Assembly: GCA_017440575.1 (NCBI GenBank)
Contig: JAFSGY010000102.1
Location: 1-61,050, forward strand
Length of the DNA: 61,050 bases
Direction of reading: 5' to 3'
From: Lachnospiraceae bacterium
GTDB taxonomy: Bacteria > Bacillota > Clostridia > Lachnospirales > Lachnospiraceae
Under the pieces are notes generated by a model. That model saw only the letters and a list, made by a program, of their open reading frames with translations. It did not search any database and had not been told where the DNA came from. Position 1 is the stretch's first letter. The number at the start of each line of letters is the position of its first letter. Shown here piece by piece: positions 1 to 7,281 of this stretch. The position numbers and the translations under genes are program-made.

Positions 1-169
1 CAATTCTGTAAAGCAAAGTCTTAGAGTTTCTTAATGGTCTCTGATGACAGCAAGCACCCTCTGGAGTCTTGTCTGAGTCCGCATAGCGGACGAGTTTGCG
101 CAAGAGGGTGCCAATCAAAGCTGTCAGAAGAGGACATTTAGTAACTCTTAGGCTTTGTGTCCCAGAATT
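1..169. repeat. 169-bp imperfect palindrome (hairpin element)
   Basis: The two ends are mutual reverse complements: CAATTCTG at 1-8 pairs with CAGAATTG at 162-169, and pairing continues inward with small bulges through GACAG/CTGTC and CACCCTCT/AGAGGGTG. The tip holds a perfect 6-bp stem GTCCGC-ATA-GCGGAC. No reading frame fits it. It could be a structured RNA, a MITE or a REP-like element. The identity is unknown; the palindrome itself is directly visible. Confidence 0.75.
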
Positions 170-260
170 GTGAACAACACTCTGCCAGCCCCCTTCACTC
201 ACCTAAACCTGAATTTATTATAGAAACTGATTAAATGTCCCCAAAATGTGAGAGGTAAAA

Positions 261-1001
261 ATGCAAAAGAAATTTTATATAGAAAACGACAGGAAAAACA
301 AAGAATATGTCATTCTTACCGACGAGGCATCGGTTGCAATAGAATGTAGTGAACGACAACAGCCTTATCTGTTTTTATTAACGGAGCAAAATAAGCAGGA
401 GAGTCTTCCGACAGGGGCTTACTGCATTGAGAGCATGGAGGATATCAGTAAGGATTATCTGAAAAAGGTTTACCAGCGGGCTAAGGGCTTGCCTTGGGAT
501 ATTCTGGAAACAGACAGGTTGATTATCCGTGAGATTACCGTAGAGGATGTACCACGCCTTTATGAACTGTATGCAGAGGAATCCATTACCAGATATATGG
601 AGCCGTTATTCCCAACAAGGCAGCAGGAGGAAGAATACACAAGGGATTACATCAAAAATATTTATCATTTTTATGGCTATGGTATGTGGCTGATTGTCTT
701 AAAAGAGAGTGAAGAAGTCATAGGAAGAGCCGGACTGGAGTATAAGGAAGGCTTAGAGGGTTTAGAGCTTGGTTTTATGCTGGGAAAGGAATATCAGCAT
801 AAGGGTTATGCTTTTGAGGCGTGCAGGGCAATTCTTGACTATGCAAGGGTGGAGCTGGAGCAAAGCGATGTCTATGCAGTGGCACATGAGGAGAATCGGG
901 AGTCTATTGCTTTGTGCGAAAGGCTGGGTTTCCAGAAGATGATAGACATATCGGAAGGTATTGTACCGGAATCTCATATTGTTATGACTTGCAAGGAATG
1001 A
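261..1001 (+). CDS. GNAT family N-acetyltransferase
   Basis: This is a 246-residue protein. An N-terminal segment of about 85 residues of unknown role is followed by a RimJ-type acetyltransferase domain (about residues 85-240). That domain opens with the typical ETDRLIIREIT strand and carries an acetyl-CoA loop of the form KEYQHKGYAFEA, then the late NxxSIALCERLGF segment common to the family. The enzyme would move an acetyl group from acetyl-CoA to an amine; the substrate cannot be read from sequence. The start follows an AGAGG site with normal spacing. It appears monocistronic, with no clear terminator before the next gene. Confidence 0.85.
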   Translation: MQKKFYIENDRKNKEYVILTDEASVAIECSERQQPYLFLLTEQNKQESLPTGAYCIESMEDISKDYLKKVYQRAKGLPWDILETDRLIIREITVEDVPRLYELYAEESITRYMEPLFPTRQQEEEYTRDYIKNIYHFYGYGMWLIVLKESEEVIGRAGLEYKEGLEGLELGFMLGKEYQHKGYAFEACRAILDYARVELEQSDVYAVAHEENRESIALCERLGFQKMIDISEGIVPESHIVMTCKE

Positions 1002-1022
1002 TAGAATAATAGTAATATTAGT

Positions 1023-1049
1023 GTAATTATGAAGGTACTGAATAATTAC
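1023..1049. promoter_or_regulatory. Palindromic element, copy A (shared 23-bp motif)
   Basis: An 8-bp perfect inverted repeat GTAATTAT/ATAATTAC encloses the core GAAGGTACTGA. The same core with complementary changes in the arms recurs at 41134-41156, and a diverged copy lies at 11537-11559. It sits 39 bases before the GTG start of the diguanylate cyclase. It could be an operator or a leader hairpin; a copy facing the other way near the AraC gene favours DNA binding. Confidence 0.6.
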
Positions 1050-1088
1050 ATATTAGTTTAGATTTCGATTAAGAGAGAAGGATTTAGG

Positions 1089-4000
1089 GTGGAAATACAA
1101 AGGAAGATATGCAAAAAGGTTGCAGGGACATTGTTACTTGTAGCCAGTCTGTTGTCTGTTATGACGGGGGGCGTTATGCAGGTGCAGGCAGAGGAGATAT
1201 CGGGAAGTCTGGAGATTTTGTCCAATATAGAAGAAACTATGATGCAGGAGTATTTGGATGCGTTTCAGAAAAAATATCCGGAAGTTGAGATTGATTATCA
1301 GTTCTATGCAGATTATGAAAATGAAGTAAAGGTACGCATGGAAAGCGGAGATTACGGAGATGTTCTGTTTGTCCCGGGTAGTGTACATACTTCTGACTGT
1401 GCAAAATATTTTGTACCGTTAGGTACTTATGAGGAGCTTTCTGAGAAATATAATTATCTGGAGTCGAGTAAATATATTGAGCAGACAGTATATGGAATTC
1501 CGTCCTCAGCCTATTTGTCAGGGATTGTCTACAATAAAGATGTCTTTTATCAGGCAGGAATATCGGAAACACCAAAGTCAATTGATGAATTTTTGGTGGC
1601 ATTACAGCATATAAAAGAGAGAACATCTGCGATTCCGTTTTATACGAACTATGTGGCTGACTGGACTTTACAGTTTTGGGAAAGATTTCCATATATTGAA
1701 ATGACAGGGAATCCGGATTATAAAGAAAATCTTTTTGTAAATATCAGCAATCCGTTTTCCAAAGGTTCAACACATTATCAGGTATATAAGATGCTGTATG
1801 ATATCGTAGAGGGAGAGCTTAGTGAGCGTAATCCGCTGATGTCAGATTGGGAACAGTCTAAGATATGGCTGAATGAAGGTAAGATTGCTTGTATGGCGAT
1901 TGGTTCCTGGGCGGTATCTCAGTGTAAGGAAGCTGGAGAATATGCGGATGCGGTTGCATTTATGCCGTTTCCAAATGAGATAGATGGAAGGCAATACATG
2001 TCCATTTTTACGGACTATTGCTATGCGATTAATAAAAATAGCGAAAATAAAGAAGCAGCCAAGGCGTATATTGATTTTATGCTGGATGAATCAGGCTATG
2101 CCTTAAATCGGGAAACTCTTTCCATTGTGAAAACAGATCCATACCCGAATTCCTATGGCAATATGGAGAATGTCATTGTACTCGTCAACAATCCTGCAAC
2201 AGGTGAAAATTATCAGAAAAAATTAAAGCTTGCATCTAAGTTGAATCTGGAGGATTTTTCGGAGACTAGAAGAATTATCGAGGCAGCACTTGGGATTCGC
2301 CAGGAAAGCTTTGATGATATTATGACGGATTGGAACAAGAGATGGGAGTCTTCCCGTACACCGGATATGGCAGTCATTGAAAATGAAGTGAACGCTTTAA
2401 AGGAAAGTGTCATTGACAGCAATTATGAGGCGAATTTTTCACAAACGGAGCAACAGTTTATAGAGGAGCAGCAAAGGATTCTAGTTGGTTATGTAAGAAA
2501 TATGGCACCTTTTCAGCAGGAGAAGGAGCAGGGATTCTATGGTGTAGCCGAGGAGCTTTGTCGTATTGTACAAGAGAATTCGGGATTGCAGATGGAATAT
2601 CTTGCTTATGACAATACGCAACAGGTGGTAGAAGCGCTGAAAAACGGCGAAATAGAGATGATAGCCTGTATCGACGAAAATACGGACTATCGGGCAGACA
2701 TTTTGTTATCGAAGGAATATCTGAGTTATTTAAATGTTGTGATACAACATGAAGCGGTTAATCTGGATAATCTGAAAACTGCTAAAACAGCAGGTGTTGA
2801 GGGGGAAACGATAGGTTATCTGGATGCAGTTGCAGTACAGGAGACACAGTACAATACCTATGCAGAAGCGCTAAAAGCAGTAGATACTCATGCACAGGAT
2901 TATACGGTTATGAATTATTATAGTGCAGACTATTATATTCAGGAGCAGAACTGTAAAAATGTATCGATGCTTCCACTGTCGGAGATGAGTGGAATATGCT
3001 TTGCCTTTCCTAAGGATGTAGATACCAGACTGGTATCTATTTGCAATAAGTGTATCTATGGAACTTCTGATGGTAATATTCAGGTGATTTTGCGTGAGTA
3101 TATGGAACAGCCGGAGCAGACAGTTACACTAAAGAGATTTGTAGAGGATAATCCATTCACAGCGATTATGATTGTATGTGCGGTCTTTTTATTGATTGTA
3201 GTTGCGATTATGCTTGTTATGTTGGAAAAGAATAGAAGTGCGAAAAAGCATGCAGTGGATGTAAAGCGTTATGAGATTTTGGCTTCGATTGTAGATGAAT
3301 ATATCTTTGAATATGATTATGGCAAAAGAATTTTTTCACTTGATAAAAAGCTACAGAAGAAGTTTGATATGGGAAAAGAGATACATTTTGATACATATCA
3401 GAGAGATAACGCTAATTTTGAAGCTGCGTATGTACAGTATGCGGCAGCAAGAGACAGGCAGGAGGATGTAACGCAGCCTTTCCAGATGACAGATAGGACA
3501 GGAGATACGAAGTGGTATAAAATGATATCTCATGTGGTATATGACAGTAGTCAAAAGCCGCAACATGTGATTGGAAAATTGATAAACGTACAGAAGGAAA
3601 TCGTAGAAATACAGCAGATGGAGAATAAAGCGCATAGAGATCCGCTAACCGGTATTTATAATCGTGAGGGTTTCCAAAGCAGGCTGGATGCTATTTATAG
3701 AAATCCGGAGCAGATGCTCCCGATTACGATTGCTGTTATGGATTTTGATGGCTTTAAGGGAGTGAATGATACCCTTGGACATGCCGGTGGTGACGAGGCA
3801 TTGAGGCTGCTTGCAGGCACTCTTTCTGAAATCTTTGACAGGAATGCCATTGTGGCGCGTTATGGTGGTGACGAATTCATGCTGTGTATCTATGAGACAG
3901 AAGAGAAGAAGGTGCAGGAGCAGCTTGCCAAGCTTGTTCGATCAATGGATAGAGTATTTGCCTATCAGGCACTAACACATAAGATTTCGATTAGTGTAGG

Positions 4001-4127
4001 AGCAGTACTGACAAGGGAGCCAGTAAGTTTTGAAATACTGTATAAGGAAGCAGATAAGGTACTGTATTATACCAAGAATCATGGCAAGAATGGCTATCAT
4101 CTGATACAGCATTTAGAAGAAATATAA
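1089..4127 (+). CDS. Sugar-sensing membrane diguanylate cyclase (SBP1-SBP3-TM-PAS-GGDEF)
   Basis: The 1012-residue protein starts at GTG, 7 bases after AGAAGGA, and has a signal peptide ending near VQAEE. Domains in order: family 1 solute-binding protein (about 35-430), family 3 solute-binding protein (about 465-680), one membrane helix (about 690-715), a PAS-like domain (about 728-840) and a GGDEF domain (845-1005) with an intact RYGGDEF motif near residue 924. The RxxD inhibitory site normally found five residues before GGDEF is not visible. The first domain is clearly related to the mannan binding protein at 11900 (shared DWE, GSWAVxQ, YTNYxAxWT). It should make c-di-GMP in response to an extracellular sugar. 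The ligand is inference; the architecture is seen directly. Confidence 0.9.
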   Translation: MEIQRKICKKVAGTLLLVASLLSVMTGGVMQVQAEEISGSLEILSNIEETMMQEYLDAFQKKYPEVEIDYQFYADYENEVKVRMESGDYGDVLFVPGSVHTSDCAKYFVPLGTYEELSEKYNYLESSKYIEQTVYGIPSSAYLSGIVYNKDVFYQAGISETPKSIDEFLVALQHIKERTSAIPFYTNYVADWTLQFWERFPYIEMTGNPDYKENLFVNISNPFSKGSTHYQVYKMLYDIVEGELSERNPLMSDWEQSKIWLNEGKIACMAIGSWAVSQCKEAGEYADAVAFMPFPNEIDGRQYMSIFTDYCYAINKNSENKEAAKAYIDFMLDESGYALNRETLSIVKTDPYPNSYGNMENVIVLVNNPATGENYQKKLKLASKLNLEDFSETRRIIEAALGIRQESFDDIMTDWNKRWESSRTPDMAVIENEVNALKESVIDSNYEANFSQTEQQFIEEQQRILVGYVRNMAPFQQEKEQGFYGVAEELCRIVQENSGLQMEYLAYDNTQQVVEALKNGEIEMIACIDENTDYRADILLSKEYLSYLNVVIQHEAVNLDNLKTAKTAGVEGETIGYLDAVAVQETQYNTYAEALKAVDTHAQDYTVMNYYSADYYIQEQNCKNVSMLPLSEMSGICFAFPKDVDTRLVSICNKCIYGTSDGNIQVILREYMEQPEQTVTLKRFVEDNPFTAIMIVCAVFLLIVVAIMLVMLEKNRSAKKHAVDVKRYEILASIVDEYIFEYDYGKRIFSLDKKLQKKFDMGKEIHFDTYQRDNANFEAAYVQYAAARDRQEDVTQPFQMTDRTGDTKWYKMISHVVYDSSQKPQHVIGKLINVQKEIVEIQQMENKAHRDPLTGIYNREGFQSRLDAIYRNPEQMLPITIAVMDFDGFKGVNDTLGHAGGDEALRLLAGTLSEIFDRNAIVARYGGDEFMLCIYETEEKKVQEQLAKLVRSMDRVFAYQALTHKISISVGAVLTREPVSFEILYKEADKVLYYTKNHGKNGYHLIQHLEEI

Positions 4128-4130
4128 ACA

Positions 4131-4173
4131 TAAGCAAAAAATGCAAGTCGAAAAGACTTGCATTTTTTGCTTA
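4131..4173. terminator. Bidirectional terminator between cyclase and HD-GYP genes
   Basis: A perfect 19-bp stem (4131-4149 with 4155-4173) with a 5-base loop carries A and T runs on its two sides. It can stop transcription from both convergent genes and includes the HD-GYP stop codon. Confidence 0.9.
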
Positions 4174-5313
4174 TATAATGGTTTCAATGGAAACGCTTTT
4201 TTGATTTCGAAGATTCATAATGCCCTGATAATATTCATTCTGAAGGTCAATAATCTCATCTGTGGTAGTGCGGATAACCGGTCTGGAAAAGCTATCGCGG
4301 TTGATAAAGATAACGTCACCTTCCATACCATTTGTAAGTGTTACACGATGGTTCAAATAGGAATTTGCCACATTTTCCAAAAAGGTAAGGATATATTTCA
4401 TCTCATATTTCTGAATACCTTCATCCTCAAAGGATTTGATAACGGAAAATGGACACATTGCTTTACGGTAGATGCGCTCGCTTGTCATGGCATCAAAGAT
4501 ATCGGCAATGGTAACAATTTTCGCAAATTTATCAATTTCATCTCCACTAAGTCCGTATGGATATCCGCTACCATCGCATTTCTCATGATGCATCAGTGCA
4601 GCATTTTTAATCGGGAGTGGAATATTTTCAAAACGGTTAAGCAGATGGAATCCCTCGATGGTATGAGTCTTGATAATAGAGAACTCATCGGGAGTCAGCT
4701 TACCTGGTTTTCTTAATACACCGGATGGTAAGAGGAACTTGCCTACATCATGGAAAAGACCACAGGCAGTTGCCATTCTCTGGTCTTCTTCTGAAAAATG
4801 AAGCCATTTTGATAATATATTGGAGATTAATGCAACGTCAATACAGTGTGCATAGACTGAGTCATCGCGGTTTTTCATGTTTAATAACATATCAAAAACA
4901 CTGATGTCAGAGTTCTCTTGCTTCATCATCTGCATGGTTTCTTCTACTAATTCATTTGCAAAAAGCGGCTGATTGTGATATAAGGATTTCATCAGATTAT
5001 CACGAAAGTGTTCGGCACATCGTGCAAAATCCTGACTGAAATGCTGGAATTGTGAACTGCTGCGAATTCGCTCTTTGCTAGTAGGTATGGAAGGTGCTTC
5101 CTGAAGCTGCTGTAAATCTGTAATCGGTTTTGATAGTTCATCTACGATTTCATCATTAATGTAAATATAGTATATGGAATAGCCTTCCAAACGTGATATG
5201 ATATTTTCAGTTAAAACGATGCCCTTAGGAATGATTAGTGTAAGGTCGTAGGTAAGGACATCCTCTGCTGTTACCATACCGGGAACTAATTCGGAGACTG
5301 GTATCTGTTTCAT
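4171..5313 (-). CDS. HD-GYP domain c-di-GMP phosphodiesterase
   Basis: The protein has 380 residues. An N-terminal DUF3391-like segment (MKQIPVSELVPGMVTAEDV) precedes an HD-GYP domain (about 145-300). It carries the HD pair at residues 188-189 (LFHDVGK) and the diagnostic HHEKCDGSGYP stretch at 242-252, so the metal-binding and GYP residues are intact. It should hydrolyse c-di-GMP. No membrane segment is seen, so it is probably cytosolic. It lies tail to tail with the diguanylate cyclase and diverges from the NUDIX gene, forming a local make/break pair for the second messenger. Pairing by function is inference from adjacency. Confidence 0.92.
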   Translation of the reverse strand: MKQIPVSELVPGMVTAEDVLTYDLTLIIPKGIVLTENIISRLEGYSIYYIYINDEIVDELSKPITDLQQLQEAPSIPTSKERIRSSSQFQHFSQDFARCAEHFRDNLMKSLYHNQPLFANELVEETMQMMKQENSDISVFDMLLNMKNRDDSVYAHCIDVALISNILSKWLHFSEEDQRMATACGLFHDVGKFLLPSGVLRKPGKLTPDEFSIIKTHTIEGFHLLNRFENIPLPIKNAALMHHEKCDGSGYPYGLSGDEIDKFAKIVTIADIFDAMTSERIYRKAMCPFSVIKSFEDEGIQKYEMKYILTFLENVANSYLNHRVTLTNGMEGDVIFINRDSFSRPVIRTTTDEIIDLQNEYYQGIMNLRNQKSVSIETII

Positions 5314-5343
5314 GAGTCTTCACCTTTCTAAATAGCAGTATCT

Positions 5344-5370
5344 GTAACGATTCATTGCTTGAATCGTTAC
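5344..5370. promoter_or_regulatory. 11-bp perfect dyad between divergent HD-GYP and NUDIX genes
   Basis: GTAACGATTCA at 5344-5354 is repeated inverted as TGAATCGTTAC at 5360-5370. It lies 31 bases before the HD-GYP start and 64 bases before the NUDIX start. No T run follows, so an operator is more likely than a terminator. The binding protein is unknown. Confidence 0.55.
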
Positions 5371-5434
5371 CAATATCTTCTATTTAAGTTTACGTGTTAA
5401 TAGTACAAAAGTCAATAAAAAAGGAGCTAATTGA

Positions 5435-6046
5435 ATGAAAAAATACACCAATATAAAAAAGATTTCTGATAACAAGTTTTTGAATCTCTTTCACATGAAT
5501 GCACTTACGGATGCAGGAAGGCCTTTTGATTACTTTTTTGTATCACGAAGAAAAGAAGATAGGCTTAAACTGTATACAAAGGATATACAGGCGGAAGGAG
5601 TTGTGATCTATCCTGTTTGTAAGGAGGAACCGGATAAGATTGTGATGATTCGTCAGTATCGTTATCCTTTAGATGATTATCTGTATGAGCTTCCTGCTGG
5701 GCTGATAGATGCAGGGGAGACACCTTCAGAGGCGGCAGTTCGTGAGATGAAGGAAGAGACGGGAATGGATTTTGAGGTGTATGAGGCTGGAAATGCTGCA
5801 TATCGCAGACCATTTTTTATGGGAGCAGGCTTCACGGATGAGAGTTGTAATGCTGTTTTTGGCTTTGCAAGTGGTAAGATTAGTAGAGATGAGATGGAGG
5901 ACACAGAGTCTATTCAGGTTCTAATTGTGGATAAGCAGGAGGCAAAGCGTATTCTGGCAGAAGAAAAGGTATCATTACGTGCAGCATATTTGCTGATGCA
6001 TTTTATTCATGCAGATCGTAATGAGCCATTTGCTTTTTTGGAGTAA
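5435..6046 (+). CDS. NUDIX hydrolase (ADP-ribose pyrophosphatase-like)
   Basis: The 203-residue protein has a complete Nudix box between residues 89 and 111: GLIDAGE, then REMKEETG. The preceding LYELPAG stretch is typical of ADP-ribose/ADP-sugar pyrophosphatases. It would hydrolyse a nucleoside diphosphate linked to another group using Mg2+. The start is set by AAAGGAG before ATG. Substrate preference is inferred only from general likeness. It diverges from the HD-GYP gene. Confidence 0.88.
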   Translation: MKKYTNIKKISDNKFLNLFHMNALTDAGRPFDYFFVSRRKEDRLKLYTKDIQAEGVVIYPVCKEEPDKIVMIRQYRYPLDDYLYELPAGLIDAGETPSEAAVREMKEETGMDFEVYEAGNAAYRRPFFMGAGFTDESCNAVFGFASGKISRDEMEDTESIQVLIVDKQEAKRILAEEKVSLRAAYLLMHFIHADRNEPFAFLE

Positions 6047-6091
6047 GCAGAAGTTACATAAAATGTAAAAGAAATATATTTAAAATGTACA

Positions 6092-6133
6092 AAAAATGCA
6101 CACTGTATTGACAAATATGGCGTGCATTTTTTA
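6092..6133. terminator. Inverted repeat: NUDIX terminator overlapping the lacI promoter
   Basis: AAAAAATGCAC at 6092-6102 and GTGCATTTTTT at 6123-6133 form an 11-bp perfect stem ending in a T run, 46 bases after the NUDIX stop. The -35 box of the next promoter lies in the loop and the -10 begins at the end of the right arm. It could also act as an operator. Confidence 0.6.
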
Positions 6134-6138
6134 TTATA
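6109..6138 (+). promoter_or_regulatory. Predicted sigma-A promoter for lacI-GH36
   Basis: TTGACA (6109-6114) is followed by an 18-base spacer and TATTAT (6133-6138). It lies inside the inverted repeat at 6092-6133, so a protein bound there would block it. Confidence 0.65.
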
Positions 6139-6172
6139 TAGGAAATTGCAGTTACGTAGTGGTAGTTAGACA

Positions 6173-6195
6173 AGAATGTGCTTTGCACATTCTTT
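6173..6195 (+). promoter_or_regulatory. Leader hairpin upstream of LacI gene (possible attenuator)
   Basis: AAGAATGTGC and GCACATTCTT form a 10-bp perfect stem with a TTT loop, followed by TATTTCTC. It sits between the predicted promoter and the LacI start, so it would be in the 5' leader. It may be a premature terminator or an operator. Confidence 0.5.
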
Positions 6196-6249
6196 ATTTC
6201 TCGTATTATGCAATGGGTGTAAAAGGTGTAACGATAAGGAGGAAAATGC

Positions 6250-7266
6250 ATGAAAAAGGTGACAATACAGGATATTGCCAAGGAAATGGGATTGAGTCGT
6301 AATACCGTTGCTAAGGCATTGAGTAATGGTGCGGTTGCTCCGGAAACGAGAAACGCTGTCATACAAAAGGCGTGGCAGATGGGATATGCCAAGCTTGCCG
6401 ATGATGTACAGCAGGAGATGGAGACACAGCATAAAAAGGAACAAAGTGGAACGATACTGGTTTTGTTTAACCGTTCGGAATCGGTATTTTGGAACAGAAC
6501 GATGGTAGGAATCAGCAATGCAGTATCTGAGGAAGGCTTTCGTATGCAGCTGCATATTGTAGATGAGCAGGACTTGGATGGAGATGGTGTGCTTGCGCAG
6601 CTTGCGGATGATGTAAAGGGAATCATTTTCTTGTGCGTATTTCCGATTCGGTTTGTGCAGGGTGTGGCAAGAGCGGGATTACCGATGACCTTTTTCAATA
6701 CACCGGTTAATGCACAGGAGTATATTGCGCTAGGAGATGTATATAATCTGGAAGGCTTCTATTCCATGAATCGCCTTACCAGCTATTGTATTGAGAAAAA
6801 GGGCTGTCGTAGCTTTGCCTTTATTGGTTATGCAGAAGGTTCGCGAGTGGTACAGGCAAGATATCTTGGCTTTTTAGGAGCGTGTAATCGCTACAGCATC
6901 CAGCCGGATGAAAATATGTTATATACTTGTCCATCCAATAAGTCTTATTTTAACTACAGTATGGTAGAAGAAGTAATACAGCAGATGCACAGTATTCCGG
7001 ATGCTATTGTGTGCGAGAATGATGACATTGCAAAGTATACTGCTCTTGCATTGCTGCAAAGAGATCCGATGCTTGCAAAGAATACGGTAATTACGGGCTT
7101 TGATAATACCATTGAGGAGGATTTTTTTAAGAAAGATATTCTCACGGTAGATGTCAGAGTAGAGGAATTAGGAAGAAGATTGGTGAAGTCTGTTATAGAC
7201 CGTGTTAGGGATCCACGTCTTGGCATTGTGTTTGCAACGTTAACAACATATCCAAAATTGATATAG
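6250..7266 (+). CDS. LacI family transcriptional regulator
   Basis: The protein has 338 residues. The N-terminal helix-turn-helix (VTIQDIAKEMGLSRNTVAKAL) is typical of LacI proteins and is followed by a periplasmic-binding-protein-like effector domain. The start follows AGGAGG. The GH36 gene starts 15 bases after its stop, so the two form an operon. It probably represses the GH36 operon, and perhaps the wider mannan locus, until a galactoside or mannoside is present. The effector is inferred from context. The effector domain is more diverged from typical LacI sequences than that of the second LacI. Confidence 0.88.
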   Translation: MKKVTIQDIAKEMGLSRNTVAKALSNGAVAPETRNAVIQKAWQMGYAKLADDVQQEMETQHKKEQSGTILVLFNRSESVFWNRTMVGISNAVSEEGFRMQLHIVDEQDLDGDGVLAQLADDVKGIIFLCVFPIRFVQGVARAGLPMTFFNTPVNAQEYIALGDVYNLEGFYSMNRLTSYCIEKKGCRSFAFIGYAEGSRVVQARYLGFLGACNRYSIQPDENMLYTCPSNKSYFNYSMVEEVIQQMHSIPDAIVCENDDIAKYTALALLQRDPMLAKNTVITGFDNTIEEDFFKKDILTVDVRVEELGRRLVKSVIDRVRDPRLGIVFATLTTYPKLI

Positions 7267-7281
7267 AATGAGGTAGAAAAA

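Noticed and set aside
4188-4206. ATGGAAACGCTTTT resembles a catabolite-response (CcpA) site.
   Set aside because: It lies in the 3' coding end of the HD-GYP gene, far from any promoter, and encodes its last residues.
4141-4716. A 191-codon plus-strand frame.
   Set aside because: It is antisense to the HD-GYP gene, lacks a ribosome site and has no recognisable domain.
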